In this document: one piece after another, positions 32,215-41,383 of the stretch | How positions within the stretch are numbered: the first letter of the stretch is position 1 | How the letters are laid out: each line of letters opens with the position of its first letter | Source of the DNA: Kineosporia mesophila | GTDB taxonomy: Bacteria; Actinomycetota; Actinomycetes; Actinomycetales; Kineosporiaceae | Length of the DNA: 64,000 bases | Assembly (NCBI RefSeq): GCF_021129235.1 | Contig: NZ_JAJOMA010000030.1 | Coordinates: forward strand, 1 to 64,000 | Reading direction: 5' to 3' | Translations under genes and position numbers: made by a program | The notes under the pieces: generated by a model | Told to the model about the DNA's origin: nothing | Databases searched by the model: none | Seen by the model: the letters and a program-made list of their open reading frames with translations, nothing else

Positions 32215-34118
32215 CGGTCCGAGAACTCGACGAACCCGGCGACCCGCACCGCATCGCCGCCTCCGCCACCGGCCTGCTCGGCGAGTTCAACCGGGGCGGC
32301 ATCCTGACCGCCGCCGACGTGCACGTGGCCCGGCGACTCGGGGCGCTCGGCCGTGAGGACGACGAAAGCGTGCTGCTGGCAGTCGCTCTCACCGTGCGAT
32401 CGGTGCGGCACGGCTCGGTGGTGCTCGACCTGGCCACGGCCGCGCAGACCATCAGCCCCGACGACGAGGAAGAGGACGAAGACCCGGCCGAACCCGTGGC
32501 CGCGTTGCCCTGGCCGGACCTGAGCGCCTGGGTGACGCAGTGCGCGGCCAGCCCTCTCACCACCGGCCCGGTCCGGATGACCGGCAGCCGGCTGTGGCTT
32601 TCCCGGTACTGGGAGCAGGAACAGGCCGTGGCCGCCGAACTGCTGCTGCGCGCCGCCGACCGGCCCACCGACCTCGACGAGGGTGTCCTGGCCAAGGGCC
32701 TGCACCGGCTCTTCAGCGAGAAGCAGTACGCCGACCAGCAACTCGCCGCCGCCGTCTGCGCCCTGGCCCGGGTGGGCGTGCTCGCGGGCGGTCCGGGCAC
32801 CGGTAAGACCACCACGGTCTCGCGCCTGCTGGCCCTGCTGCGCGAACAGCACCCGGAGTACCGCATCGCCCTGGCCGCCCCCACCGGCAAGGCCGCGGCC
32901 CGGCTGCACGAGGCGGTGCGCTCGTCCGCGACCGACCTGCCCGCCGCCGATCAGGCCCGGCTGGGGTCTGATCTCACCGCCACCACGCTGCACCGGCTGC
33001 TCGGCTGGCGCCCCGACGCGCGCAGCCGGTTCCGCCACGACCGTAACAACCGGCTGCCCTTCGAGGTGGTCATCGTGGACGAGAGCTCGATGGTCTCGCT
33101 CACCCTGATGGCCCGGCTGCTGGAGGCCCTGCGACCGGCGACCCGCCTGATCCTGATCGGTGACCCCGACCAGCTGGCCTCGGTCGAGGCCGGGGCCGTG
33201 CTCGGCGACCTGGTCGACCGCTCCAGCCTGGGCCACCGCACCGCCGACTTCACCGCCGCCCTGCAACGGGTGCTGCCCGGCAGCACCGTGCCCGGCGTGG
33301 AGCCCAGCCCCGACACCCCCACCGCCCGGTTCCGCAACGGGGTGAGCACGCTGCTGGCCACCCGCCGGTTCGCGGCCGGGGGCGACATTGCCGCCCTGGC
33401 CGCCGCTATTCGTGACGGTGAGGCCGACCGGGCCGTCGAGGTGCTGCGTTCCTCCTGCGACGCCGTCGAGTTCATCGAGCTGGCCGACGACGAGCGGGCC
33501 GGTCCCGAGCAGCTGGAACCGGTGCGGGCCGAGGTCCGGGCCGGCGCCGCCCAGGTGATGGCCGCGGCCGTGTCCGGGGACCGGGTCGCCGCCCTGGCCG
33601 GGCTGGAACAGCACCGCCTGCTCTGCACCCACCGCCGCGGCCCGCGCGGCGTGCAGCTGTGGAGCGACCTGGCCGCCGGGTGGATCTTCGAGGACCATCC
33701 GGTGGTGCCCCGCAGCGACGGCCGCTACCCCGGGGAACCGCTGCTCATCACCACGAACGACTACGAGAGTGGGCTCTACAACGGCGATACCGGCGTGGTG
33801 GTGGCAACGCCGGACGACACCCTGCTGGCCGTCTTCGGCCGGGGCGGAGACCCGATCCCCGTGCCCCTGGCCCGGCTCGGCGCCGTGCGCCCGCTCTACG
33901 CCATGACCGTTCACCGCAGCCAGGGCAGCCAGTTCGACCGGGTCAGCGTGCTGATGCCGGCCGCCGGGTCGTCGTTGTGCACGCGGGAGACGTTGTACAC
34001 CGCGGTGACCCGGGCCCGTCAGCACGTTCGGGTGATGGGGTCCGAAGAGGCGCTGCGCACAGCCATTGCGCGCCCGGCCGCCCGGGCGACGGGCCTGCGC
34101 GAACGACTGAACGGATGA
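32211..34118 (+). CDS. recD: Exodeoxyribonuclease V alpha subunit RecD
   Basis: I start at ATG 32211, overlapping the recB stop, giving 635 residues. This superfamily-1B 5'-3' helicase has Walker A GGPGTGKTTTVSRLL, Walker B VIVDESSMVSLTLM, LILIGDPDQLASVEAGAVLG, and C-terminal motif VI region YAMTVHRSQGSQFDRVSVLMP and YTAVTRARQHV. It completes a recC-recB-recD operon with four-base overlaps throughout. The length is normal. Confidence 0.95.
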   Translation: MTVRELDEPGDPHRIAASATGLLGEFNRGGILTAADVHVARRLGALGREDDESVLLAVALTVRSVRHGSVVLDLATAAQTISPDDEEEDEDPAEPVAALPWPDLSAWVTQCAASPLTTGPVRMTGSRLWLSRYWEQEQAVAAELLLRAADRPTDLDEGVLAKGLHRLFSEKQYADQQLAAAVCALARVGVLAGGPGTGKTTTVSRLLALLREQHPEYRIALAAPTGKAAARLHEAVRSSATDLPAADQARLGSDLTATTLHRLLGWRPDARSRFRHDRNNRLPFEVVIVDESSMVSLTLMARLLEALRPATRLILIGDPDQLASVEAGAVLGDLVDRSSLGHRTADFTAALQRVLPGSTVPGVEPSPDTPTARFRNGVSTLLATRRFAAGGDIAALAAAIRDGEADRAVEVLRSSCDAVEFIELADDERAGPEQLEPVRAEVRAGAAQVMAAAVSGDRVAALAGLEQHRLLCTHRRGPRGVQLWSDLAAGWIFEDHPVVPRSDGRYPGEPLLITTNDYESGLYNGDTGVVVATPDDTLLAVFGRGGDPIPVPLARLGAVRPLYAMTVHRSQGSQFDRVSVLMPAAGSSLCTRETLYTAVTRARQHVRVMGSEEALRTAIARPAARATGLRERLNG

Positions 34119-34276
34119 CCTGCGCAAACGACCTAAATGCCATTAGCACGTGTCAGCATTTTTGCCCATAGGTGCAGCGCGAGATGTCAGACACATGTTG
34201 ATCAACTTCCGCTAGCCATATTGCCCGTTTACTGTGAAGTACGTGTAAACAGCACCGGGAAATTCGGGAGCTCGCC

Positions 34277-34477
34277 ATGAACAATGACGTTGTGCGAACC
34301 GCCGCGGCAGGTCCCCTCGACGGGGCAATTCCTCTGTCCACCAACAGCTCTGAGGTCGGCACGATGATGTCGTGCGACACCTGCGACCTGACCGGCGGAC
34401 CCTTCCCGGCAGCCGAGGCTGCGCATCTGCGAGCCATCCACGACCGCCTCTTCCACGGCATCCTCTTCGCCGCCTGA
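34277..34477 (+). CDS. Small C2H2-like protein
   Basis: This 66-residue protein starts at ATG behind GGGAG. The second half spells a possible zinc site, CDTCDLTGGPFPAAEAAHLRAIH, that is C-x2-C-x13-H-x4-H, close to a classical C2H2 finger spacing. The first 30 residues look disordered. It is preceded by an unusually AT-rich 150-base leader (34120-34270) and followed by palindromic repeat copy 2, which suggests its own transcript. Similar small actinobacterial proteins exist, but I cannot name a family. Confidence 0.6.
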   Translation: MNNDVVRTAAAGPLDGAIPLSTNSSEVGTMMSCDTCDLTGGPFPAAEAAHLRAIHDRLFHGILFAA

Positions 34478-34495
34478 ACCCCCCTTCCATTCCTC

Positions 34496-34578
34496 CGTGA
34501 TCATGCAGAACCTCCCCGGCGTTCTAGAACTGTCCGCGACAGAGTTCTAGAAGACTGGGGAGGTTCTGCATGATCACG
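34496..34578. repeat. Palindromic intergenic repeat, copy 2
   Basis: Perfect 22-bp terminal inverted repeat (34496-34517 and 34557-34578), ends CGTGATCATGC/GCATGATCACG. The 39-base centre holds two GTTCTAGAA-type palindromes. It lies between the small C2H2-like gene and the hydroxyacyl-CoA dehydrogenase gene. Confidence 0.93.
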
Positions 34579-34637
34579 AACGGGGTGTTGTTCCCCGGCC
34601 ACGGCACCTAGGGTCGTTCTGACAACGTTGAGCAGCA

Positions 34638-35513
34638 GTGAGCAACGTCGGGCGACTCAGTGCGGAGGCCGGGATGCGGGTCGGTGTGGTCGGGTGCGGG
34701 CTGATGGGTGCGGGGATCGCCGAGGTCTGTGCGCGAGCCGGGCAGGACGTCGTCGTGGTCGAGTCGGGCCGGGAACGGGTCGAGGCCGGGCGGGCGCGGA
34801 TCAGCCACTCGCTGGAGCGGGCACAGAGCAAGGGCAAGATCGAGTCGGCCGCTCAGGTGCTCGAGAACATCAGTGTCGAGGACGATCTCGCGGCCCTGGC
34901 CGACCGGGAACTGGTCATCGAGGCGGTGGTCGAGCACGAGCAGACCAAGCTCGAGCTGTTCGCCCAGCTCGACCAGATCGTGAAGGCGACTGACGCGATC
35001 CTGGCGAGCAACACGTCCTCCATCCCGATCATGAAGATCGCCACGGCCACCGGCCGGGCCTCGCACGTGCTGGGCATCCACTTCTTCAACCCGGTGCCGG
35101 TGCTCTCCCTGGTCGAGATTGTGCCCAGCCTGCTGACGTCGGACGAGACCACGCGCCGCGCGGAGAACTTCGCCCAGGAGGTGCTCGGCAAGCACGCCAT
35201 CCGCAGCCCGGACCGGGCCGGCTTCGTGGTCAACGCGCTGCTGGTGCCCTTCATCCTCTCGGCGATCCGGATGCTGGAGTCGGGCTTCGCCACCGCCGAG
35301 GACATCGACGAGGGCCTGGTGCGGGGCGCCGCCCACCCGCAGGGTCCGCTGCGCCTGGCCGACCTGATCGGCCTGGACACCACCGCCGCGATCGCCCGGT
35401 CGCTCTACGACGAGTTCAAGGAACCCCTCTTCGCCCCGCCGCCCCTGCTGAGCCGAATGGTCGAGGCCGGTCTGCTGGGCCGCAAGTCCGGCCGGGGGTT
35501 CTACGCCTACTGA
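34638..35513 (+). CDS. 3-hydroxyacyl-CoA (3-hydroxybutyryl-CoA) dehydrogenase
   Basis: The 291-residue NAD-dependent dehydrogenase has a Rossmann motif GVVGCGLMGAGIAEVCARAG, ASNTSSIPI, and the catalytic histidine in GIHFFNPVPVLSLVEIV. The C-terminal dimer domain includes DRAGFVVNALLVPFILSAI and RLADLIGLDT. The length fits the monofunctional Hbd/PaaH type. It interconverts 3-hydroxybutyryl-CoA and acetoacetyl-CoA. GTG 34638 is used; ATG 34674 is also possible. It is not in an obvious operon. Confidence 0.9.
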   Translation: MSNVGRLSAEAGMRVGVVGCGLMGAGIAEVCARAGQDVVVVESGRERVEAGRARISHSLERAQSKGKIESAAQVLENISVEDDLAALADRELVIEAVVEHEQTKLELFAQLDQIVKATDAILASNTSSIPIMKIATATGRASHVLGIHFFNPVPVLSLVEIVPSLLTSDETTRRAENFAQEVLGKHAIRSPDRAGFVVNALLVPFILSAIRMLESGFATAEDIDEGLVRGAAHPQGPLRLADLIGLDTTAAIARSLYDEFKEPLFAPPPLLSRMVEAGLLGRKSGRGFYAY

Positions 35514-35637
35514 TGACTGTTTGTTGTCTGGGAATCTCCTGGGCCGGGTCGCGCTCGACCGGGCGCTCGGGAGACCATGTAAAGGTGACGCGCACAGACT
35601 GCACCGAACCGGCCGCCCCTCGTGAAGAGGCCGGCGC

Positions 35638-36759
35638 ATGAGCCTGAGCGGTCCGACCAGCGGCCCGGTCGAAGGCGGCCGCGCCCTGTTCAAAGGCCGG
35701 ATCCTGGGCTTCCCGGTGCATCTGGACTGGTCGTTCATCATCATCATGGCCGTGCTGGGCTACATGTCCACGCCCAGCTCGATGGTGGGCCTGGCCGTCT
35801 GGATCCTGATCACGCCGGTGATGGTGCTGGCCCACGAGCTGGGCCACGCCGTGGTCGCGCGCACCACCGGCGCCCAGCCGGAGATCGCGCTGGCCGGCTT
35901 CGGCGGGGTCACGAGCTTCACTCCGCCCGGTGAGATCTCCCGGGCCCGCTCGATCGCGATCTCCCTGGCCGGCCCGGCGGTCGGCCTCGCCATCGGCTTC
36001 ACCCTGATGTTCCTCGAGGCCACCGTGTGGACCGAGATCACCAGCGAGTGGGGCTGGTACGCACTGCGTTTCGGCATCTTCACATCGCTCGGCTGGAGCG
36101 TGCTGAACCTGCTGCCGATCCTGCCGCTCGACGGCGGCCAGGCGATGCGGGAGTTCCTGCCCGGCGACCCGATCACCCGGCTGCGCCGCGCGGCCATGGT
36201 CTCGATCGTCGTCTCCGTGCTCGCCGCCCTCGCGGCCTACCAGTTCCTGAGCGGCCAGATCTTCCTGGTGATCTTCCTGCTCTTCTTCGCGGTCAACAAC
36301 TTCCTGACCGTGCGCGACCTGAGCCAGAACCGCTCGGTCAGCTCCGACGGCCAGCCCGGGCCCCAGCCGGGTCAGAGCCCGGAGACGATGATCGTCGACA
36401 TGCTCTGGCGCAACCAGGCCGAGCGCGCCCGCCAGGTGATGCACAGCCTGCCAGAGGGAGTGCCGATCGACCTGGCGCTGCACGGAGCGGTGCTGAGCCT
36501 GACCGGTGACGCGCCGCAGGGGCACGCGCTGCTGGAGCAGGAAACACAGCGCCGTCCGGGAGACCCGAACATCGCCGCCATCCTGGCCCTCACCCAGGCT
36601 CTGGAGCACGACTGGGACGCCCTGATCCACACCATGCAGGGCCCCCTCGGACCCCTGATCCCGCCGCCGGTGCTCGATCGCGCAGTGGTCGAGGCCCGGG
36701 CCACGGGCCGCGACGACGTGGCGGGCCGGCTGACCTTCCTGCGAACCCCCACTCCCTGA
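35638..36759 (+). CDS. Site-2 protease-family membrane metalloprotease (M50)
   Basis: The 373-residue membrane protein has the zinc motif HELGH (His66-Glu67...His70) in a helix, and the third ligand in LNLLPILPLDGGQ. About six membrane helices occupy residues 25-225. The C-terminal ~150 residues are soluble and helical, probably a TPR-like or interaction domain (QAERARQVMHSLPEGVPIDL). M50 proteases cut membrane-bound regulators such as anti-sigma factors; no partner is encoded next to it. A strong terminator follows after ten bases. Confidence 0.88.
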   Translation: MSLSGPTSGPVEGGRALFKGRILGFPVHLDWSFIIIMAVLGYMSTPSSMVGLAVWILITPVMVLAHELGHAVVARTTGAQPEIALAGFGGVTSFTPPGEISRARSIAISLAGPAVGLAIGFTLMFLEATVWTEITSEWGWYALRFGIFTSLGWSVLNLLPILPLDGGQAMREFLPGDPITRLRRAAMVSIVVSVLAALAAYQFLSGQIFLVIFLLFFAVNNFLTVRDLSQNRSVSSDGQPGPQPGQSPETMIVDMLWRNQAERARQVMHSLPEGVPIDLALHGAVLSLTGDAPQGHALLEQETQRRPGDPNIAAILALTQALEHDWDALIHTMQGPLGPLIPPPVLDRAVVEARATGRDDVAGRLTFLRTPTP

Positions 36760-36769
36760 ACCCCCGACT

Positions 36770-36802
36770 GAGGACGCCCACCAGCCTCTGGTGGGCGTCC
36801 TC
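36770..36802 (+). terminator. Intrinsic terminator of the site-2 protease gene
   Basis: Perfect 15-bp stem (36770-36784 and 36788-36802) with a 3-base loop, ten bases after the stop codon. Palindromic repeat copy 3 follows immediately. Confidence 0.8.
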
Positions 36803-36809
36803 ACCTGTT

Positions 36810-36898
36810 CGTGATCATGCAAATCCCCCAGCCTTCGGCCGGGAGGTGCCCCCACTCCCCGGAGTTCTAGAACGCTGGGGAGGTTTTGCATGATCACG
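36810..36898. repeat. Palindromic intergenic repeat, copy 3
   Basis: Ends CGTGATCATGCAAA...TTTTGCATGATCACG. The left inner part matches copy 1 (CCTTCGGCCGGGAGGTGC) and the right inner part contains GTTCTAGAAC as in copy 2, so it looks like a composite of both types. It sits between converging genes. Confidence 0.9.
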
Positions 36899-36914
36899 GA
36901 GGAAGGGGCGGCGG

Positions 36915-37973
36915 CTAGCTCAGGATCGGTATCAGGCCGATTGCGAAGACCAGGTAGAACACCCCCGCGACGGCCAGCCTCGCGGGGGTCAGACGGTGGG
37001 CGGCCATGGTCGCGAGCAGGTAGACGATGGCGATCATGGTGACGATGCCCGACCAGGTCAGGGCGCCGTCGAAGTGCCAATCGGTGAAGAGCAGGCCGAG
37101 GCCGCTGGGCACGGTCGCCTGGATCATCATGGCGCCGGAGATGTTGGCCAGGGCCAGCCGCACCTTGCCCTGACGGACCCAGATGATGGCGTTCATGATC
37201 TCGGGCAGCTCGGTGGCGATCGGGGAGAGCAGCAGGGCGGTGACCGTGCCGGAGAGGCCGATCATCGGGCCGATCGCGTCGAGCTGGTGCACGAAGAGCT
37301 GCGAGGCGATGAAGATGACCACCAGCGTGGCCGCGGTCTGCGCGAGAACCGCCCAGGTGGCCGGGGAATCGGCGTTCGGCTGAAGTTTGAGGGGTTCCAG
37401 TTCGTCGTCCTCGTCACCGCCGTCGTGGCCGCCCTGGCTGCTCATCTCCTTCCCGAAGTAGAGCAGGTAGACCGCGAAGAACAGCAGCCCCAGAACGGGT
37501 TTGAAGGTGAAGGCGACCAGGCCGAGCGCGACCTTGAACACGAAGACGGCGAGGAACCACTTCTGGTCGCGGGCCAGGCGGGCAGTGTCTTGCGGGGTGC
37601 CGAGGGCCGAGGGGCCGGTCAGATCCTCAGATGCTCCACCGTCGCCCGCGGTGACCAGCTCACGCGTCAGAATCCGCTTGCGGTACAGCAACATTGCGCC
37701 GGTGACGCCGTACGCGACGGTGGCCAGGGCGAGCGGGCCGCCCATCGCGGCGCCGACGCCGATGTCCTTGGCGTCTTCGGTGGCGCCCGTGGTGACGGCC
37801 ACCAGGGTGACGACAGACTCCGGCAGGGCGGTTCCGAACGCGGCGAGAATACTGCCGACAGCCATCTTTCCGACGTTGAGCCGTTGGCCGAGCCATTCGA
37901 CGGCGTTGACGAACCACTCACACGAGAGGTAGATCGCCACCGCACAGACGATGAGCAACACGAAGTGCCACAC
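36915..37973 (-). CDS. Sodium/calcium exchanger-family (CaCA) protein
   Basis: I start at GTG 37973, giving 352 residues; an upstream open frame adds a hydrophilic stretch of unlikely coding content. Both alpha-repeats of the CaCA family are present: GSILAAFGTALPESVVTL in the first half and LLSPIATELPEIMNAIIW in the second. Ten membrane helices are predictable, split by an acidic cytoplasmic loop (GGHDGGDEDDELEPL) that could bind Ca2+. It would exchange Ca2+ or K+ against Na+ or H+. The direction is towards palindromic repeat copy 3. Confidence 0.87.
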   Translation of the reverse strand: MWHFVLLIVCAVAIYLSCEWFVNAVEWLGQRLNVGKMAVGSILAAFGTALPESVVTLVAVTTGATEDAKDIGVGAAMGGPLALATVAYGVTGAMLLYRKRILTRELVTAGDGGASEDLTGPSALGTPQDTARLARDQKWFLAVFVFKVALGLVAFTFKPVLGLLFFAVYLLYFGKEMSSQGGHDGGDEDDELEPLKLQPNADSPATWAVLAQTAATLVVIFIASQLFVHQLDAIGPMIGLSGTVTALLLSPIATELPEIMNAIIWVRQGKVRLALANISGAMMIQATVPSGLGLLFTDWHFDGALTWSGIVTMIAIVYLLATMAAHRLTPARLAVAGVFYLVFAIGLIPILS

Positions 37974-38304
37974 GATGTTTTCCCCAGCCTGGTCCGCGTC
38001 GTCGACGGGATCTGAGGCTTTCGGGGAAGCTTCGATCCCGAAAACGGACGCACGAATGCGTTCCTGTTTCGGGACCGAAGGTCTCGTCCACCTGCACCAG
38101 GCAGGTCTCACGACCGGAGAGCCAGGCTCTCAGTATGTCGACCGTGAGTTCGCGGACTACTCCCCTCCGGAACACCAAGAGCGTGACACACGCCCAGAGG
38201 CCCACGCAATCGCCGGAGCACCCATGTGGCCCAGGCAACACCGCTATGGACGGCATTGTGGGTATTCGCTGCACTCTGACCGCAACGAATACCCACCAAA
38301 CCGG
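37974..38304. other. 331-base intergenic region, promoter and hairpin only
   Basis: No supported gene. The half near 38250-38300 holds an 11-bp perfect inverted repeat (38258-38268 and 38286-38296, arms GTGGGTATTCG) with a 17-base loop. It is placed just after the end of the FAD/Fe-S oxidoreductase gene, so it may terminate that transcript. The remainder presumably carries the promoter of the exchanger gene; I see no convincing -35/-10 pair. Confidence 0.5.
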
Positions 38305-41274
38305 TCACTCGACGGGCTTCTCCACCGGAGTGGCCTCCGTGGCCGCGGTCTGGGCCGGGGTCGGCGTGGGAGTCGGGACCGCAGTGCTCAGCGACCGGCC
38401 GGGCAGGTGGGCCGCCAGCAGCTCGGCCAGGTGCAGCCCCTGCTTGTCGGCCAGCTGCTCCAGCTGGGTACGGCACGAGAACCCGTCGGCCAGCACCACG
38501 GCGTCGTCACCGGCCTCACGGACGGCGGGCAGCAGCGCGTTCTCGGCCACCGCCACCGAGACCTCGTAGTGCCCCTTCTCGACGCCGAAGTTCCCGGCCA
38601 GGCCGCAGCATCCGCCCACCGACTTCACCGAGGCCCCGGCCCCGGCCAGCAGATCGGCGTCGGCCTGCCAGCCCATCACCGCGTGCTGATGACAGTGCGG
38701 CTGCGCAACGGCGGAAACACCTTCCAGTGTGGGCGCTTCCCAGTCGGGCAGCGAGGTCAGCAGCTCGGCCAGAGTCTTCAGGGAGGCGGCGAGGCGAGGG
38801 GCCCGGGGGTCTTCGGGCAGCAGCTCGAGGATGTCGGAGCGCAGCGCCGCCGTGCACGACGGCTCCAGGCCGACGATGGTGAGGCCCTCGTCGAGTGCCT
38901 CCTCGAGTACGTCGAGGGTGTTGCGCAGCTGCTTCTTCGCCCCGTCGAGCTGACCGGTGGAGATCCAGGTCAGACCGCAGCAGGCGTTGCCGACCGGCAG
39001 TTCGACCCGCAGCCCGGCGTCTTCGAGCACGGCCACGGCGGCCTGACCGACCGCCGGGGAGAAGTGATCGGTGAAGGTGTCGGCCCAGAGCACGACCCGC
39101 TGACGTCTACCGGCCGGCGCCTTGTGACGGGAGAACCACTGCCGGAACGTTTTCGGAGCAAATCGAGGCAGTTCCCGGCGGTGGTCGATGCCACCGGCGC
39201 GCTTCGCGATCGCGGCCACCGGGGCCAGCCCGGTCAGCGCGTTGACCACCCGCGGCGCATGCGAGGCAAGGTCGGCCCAGCGCGGAAGCCAGCCCAGAAG
39301 ATAGTGATTCGCCGGGCGCAGCCGGCCCTTGTACTTCTGGTGCAACGCCTCGGCCTTGTACGTGGCCATGTCGACCCCGGCCGGGCAGTCGGCCGAGCAG
39401 CCCTTGCACGACAGGCACAGGTCCAGCGCGTCGTGCACCTCCGGCGACTTCCAGCCGTCGGAAACCAGCGTGCCGTTGGCCATTTCCTGCAGCACCCGGG
39501 CGCGGCCGCGGGTCGAGTCCTTCTCGTCCTGGGTGGCGAGGTAGGACGGGCACATCACGCCGCCCGAGCCGGTGGTGTCGGCCCGGCACTTGCCGACGCC
39601 CACGCAACGGTGCACGGCGGTGCTGAAATCGCCCTTGTCGTGCGGGTAGCTGAAGGCCAGGTTGGTGCGCAGCCGGTGCGCGGCGGGCACCCGCAGGTCG
39701 GCGTCCAGGGGCGCGGGGCGCACGATGATGCCCGGGTTGAACAGGTCGGCCGGGTCGAACAGGTCCTTCACCGCGGCCTGGAGGGCGATGGCCTCGGGCG
39801 AGTACATCTTCGTGAGCAGCTCGCCCCGGGCCCGGCCGTCGCCGTGCTCGCCGGACATCGAACCGCCGTGCCGGCTCACCAGATCGGCCGCGTCGAGCAT
39901 GAACTCACGCATGCGGGAGGGCTCGGTCTCGAACGGGAAGTCGATCCGGGCGTGCACGCAACCGTCACCGAAGTGCCCGTACGCCAGTGTGTCCAGACCG
40001 TGGTGGTCGAGCAGCGAGAAGAACTCGCGCAGGTAGGTGCCGAGCTTCTCCGGCGGTACGGCGGCGTCTTCCCAGCCCGGCCAGGCGGGTGCGCCGGCGG
40101 GGGAACGCCCGGCCAGGCCCGCGCCGTCCTCCCGGATCCGCCACAGAGCCGCAGCCGTGGAACCGGTGACCACCCGCGTCCCCAGAGCATCCCCGTCCCG
40201 GCACAGGGCGGCCGCGGCCGCCTCGGCCTCGGCCTGGGTCTCGCCGAACACCTCGGCGAACAGCCAGCCCGCACCGGCGGGCAACTCGGGAACCGCCGCC
40301 TCTCCGCGACGGGCGCGCAGGACGTCCACAATTCTCGAATCCAGACCCTCCAGCGCCACCAGGGGGTGCGACAGCAGCGCGGGCACCACGTCGGCGGCCG
40401 CGGCCATGTCGGGGTAGCCCAGCACGGCGAGCGCCGTGGCCTTCGGGGCGCGGACCAGGCGCACGTTCGCCGAGGTCATGATCGCGAGTGTGCCCTCGGT
40501 GCCGGAGAGCATGCGGGCCAGGTCGACGCCGTTCTCGCTGAGCAGGTGCTCCATCGAGTAGCCGGAGACCTGGCGGCCGAAACGGCCGAACTCGGTGCGG
40601 ATCAGGGCGCGGTTGGTGTCGACGAGCTTGGACAGCTGGGCGAGCAGGGCCCCGGCCGAACTGCCGGACGTCTGGCTCGGGAGCCCGTCGCGCCCGTAGC
40701 GGGCGGCGGTGAACTGGGTGCCGGCGGAGGTGATGACGTCCATCGACACGACGTTGTCGGCCGTGCGCCCGTAGGCCAGAGCCCTTGAGCCGCAGGCGTT
40801 GTTGCCGATCATTCCGCCCATCGTGCAGCGGGCGTGGGTGGAGGGGTCGGGCCCGAAGCGCAGGCCGTGGGGGCGAGCGGCGGCCTGGAGCGAGTCGAGG
40901 ATGACGCCGGGTTCGACCACGGCGGTCTCGGCCTCGGGGTCGAGGCTGATGATGCGGTTCATGTGCCGGGAGTAGTCGAGCACGATGCCGGTGCCGATGG
41001 CGTTGCCGGCGATGGAGGTGCCGGCGCCGCGCGCGGTGAGGGGTACGCCGTAGCCGAGGGAGACCCGGACGGCGGCCTCGACCTCGTCGGCATCGCGGGG
41101 GAACACCACCACCTGGGGCACCACGCGGTAGTTGGACGCGTCGGTGGAGTACTCGGCCAGCCGTCGGGAAGAGTTGTCCACCTCGGAGATCCCGGCCTGG
41201 CGCAACGCCCGGGCGACGTCGTCGGCCTGACCTTCTGCCGGATTCGCGGTGGTTGTGGTGTCCACGGTCGTCAC
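38305..41274 (-). CDS. FAD-linked oxidase / Fe-S oxidoreductase fusion (D-lactate dehydrogenase-like)
   Basis: I start at GTG 41274 behind GGAGGAAG, giving 989 residues. The N-terminal half is an FAD-binding-4 domain (VVVFPRDADEVEAAVRVSL, TARGAGTSIAGNAIG, GGMIGNNACGSRALAYGRT) with its FAD-oxidase C domain (YGHFGDGCVHARIDFPF). The C-terminal half has two 4Fe-4S motifs (CVGVGKCRADTTGSGGVMCP and CLSCKGCSADCP) and two CCG-type cysteine motifs (NACCGL, GGCCGLAGNFG). This is the architecture of YdiJ/Dld-type D-2-hydroxyacid dehydrogenases feeding electrons to quinone. The substrate could be D-lactate or another 2-hydroxyacid. It is divergent from the SRPBCC gene. Confidence 0.92.
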   Translation of the reverse strand: MTTVDTTTTANPAEGQADDVARALRQAGISEVDNSSRRLAEYSTDASNYRVVPQVVVFPRDADEVEAAVRVSLGYGVPLTARGAGTSIAGNAIGTGIVLDYSRHMNRIISLDPEAETAVVEPGVILDSLQAAARPHGLRFGPDPSTHARCTMGGMIGNNACGSRALAYGRTADNVVSMDVITSAGTQFTAARYGRDGLPSQTSGSSAGALLAQLSKLVDTNRALIRTEFGRFGRQVSGYSMEHLLSENGVDLARMLSGTEGTLAIMTSANVRLVRAPKATALAVLGYPDMAAAADVVPALLSHPLVALEGLDSRIVDVLRARRGEAAVPELPAGAGWLFAEVFGETQAEAEAAAAALCRDGDALGTRVVTGSTAAALWRIREDGAGLAGRSPAGAPAWPGWEDAAVPPEKLGTYLREFFSLLDHHGLDTLAYGHFGDGCVHARIDFPFETEPSRMREFMLDAADLVSRHGGSMSGEHGDGRARGELLTKMYSPEAIALQAAVKDLFDPADLFNPGIIVRPAPLDADLRVPAAHRLRTNLAFSYPHDKGDFSTAVHRCVGVGKCRADTTGSGGVMCPSYLATQDEKDSTRGRARVLQEMANGTLVSDGWKSPEVHDALDLCLSCKGCSADCPAGVDMATYKAEALHQKYKGRLRPANHYLLGWLPRWADLASHAPRVVNALTGLAPVAAIAKRAGGIDHRRELPRFAPKTFRQWFSRHKAPAGRRQRVVLWADTFTDHFSPAVGQAAVAVLEDAGLRVELPVGNACCGLTWISTGQLDGAKKQLRNTLDVLEEALDEGLTIVGLEPSCTAALRSDILELLPEDPRAPRLAASLKTLAELLTSLPDWEAPTLEGVSAVAQPHCHQHAVMGWQADADLLAGAGASVKSVGGCCGLAGNFGVEKGHYEVSVAVAENALLPAVREAGDDAVVLADGFSCRTQLEQLADKQGLHLAELLAAHLPGRSLSTAVPTPTPTPAQTAATEATPVEKPVE

Positions 41275-41362
41275 TGCTGGCTTCCTCCTGCTGCTCCCGC
41301 GCGCACGCGCGGGTTTCAGTGTGCCCTGCGAGGCTGGGGGCGGCAGAGCTGGGGCGGGGTCC

Positions 41363-41383
41363 GGGGAGGTTTGCATGATCACG
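41363..41383 (+). repeat. Half copy of the palindromic intergenic repeat, overlapping a gene start
   Basis: The right arm only of the family (GGGGAGGTTTGCATGATCAC plus one G) is present; no left arm is found within 100 bases upstream. It contains a Shine-Dalgarno-like GGGGAGG and the ATG at 41375 with normal spacing. Confidence 0.85.

Noticed and set aside
37951-40788. A 945-codon plus-strand open frame
   Set aside because: It runs antisense to the FAD/Fe-S oxidoreductase, whose FAD and cysteine motifs are unambiguous.
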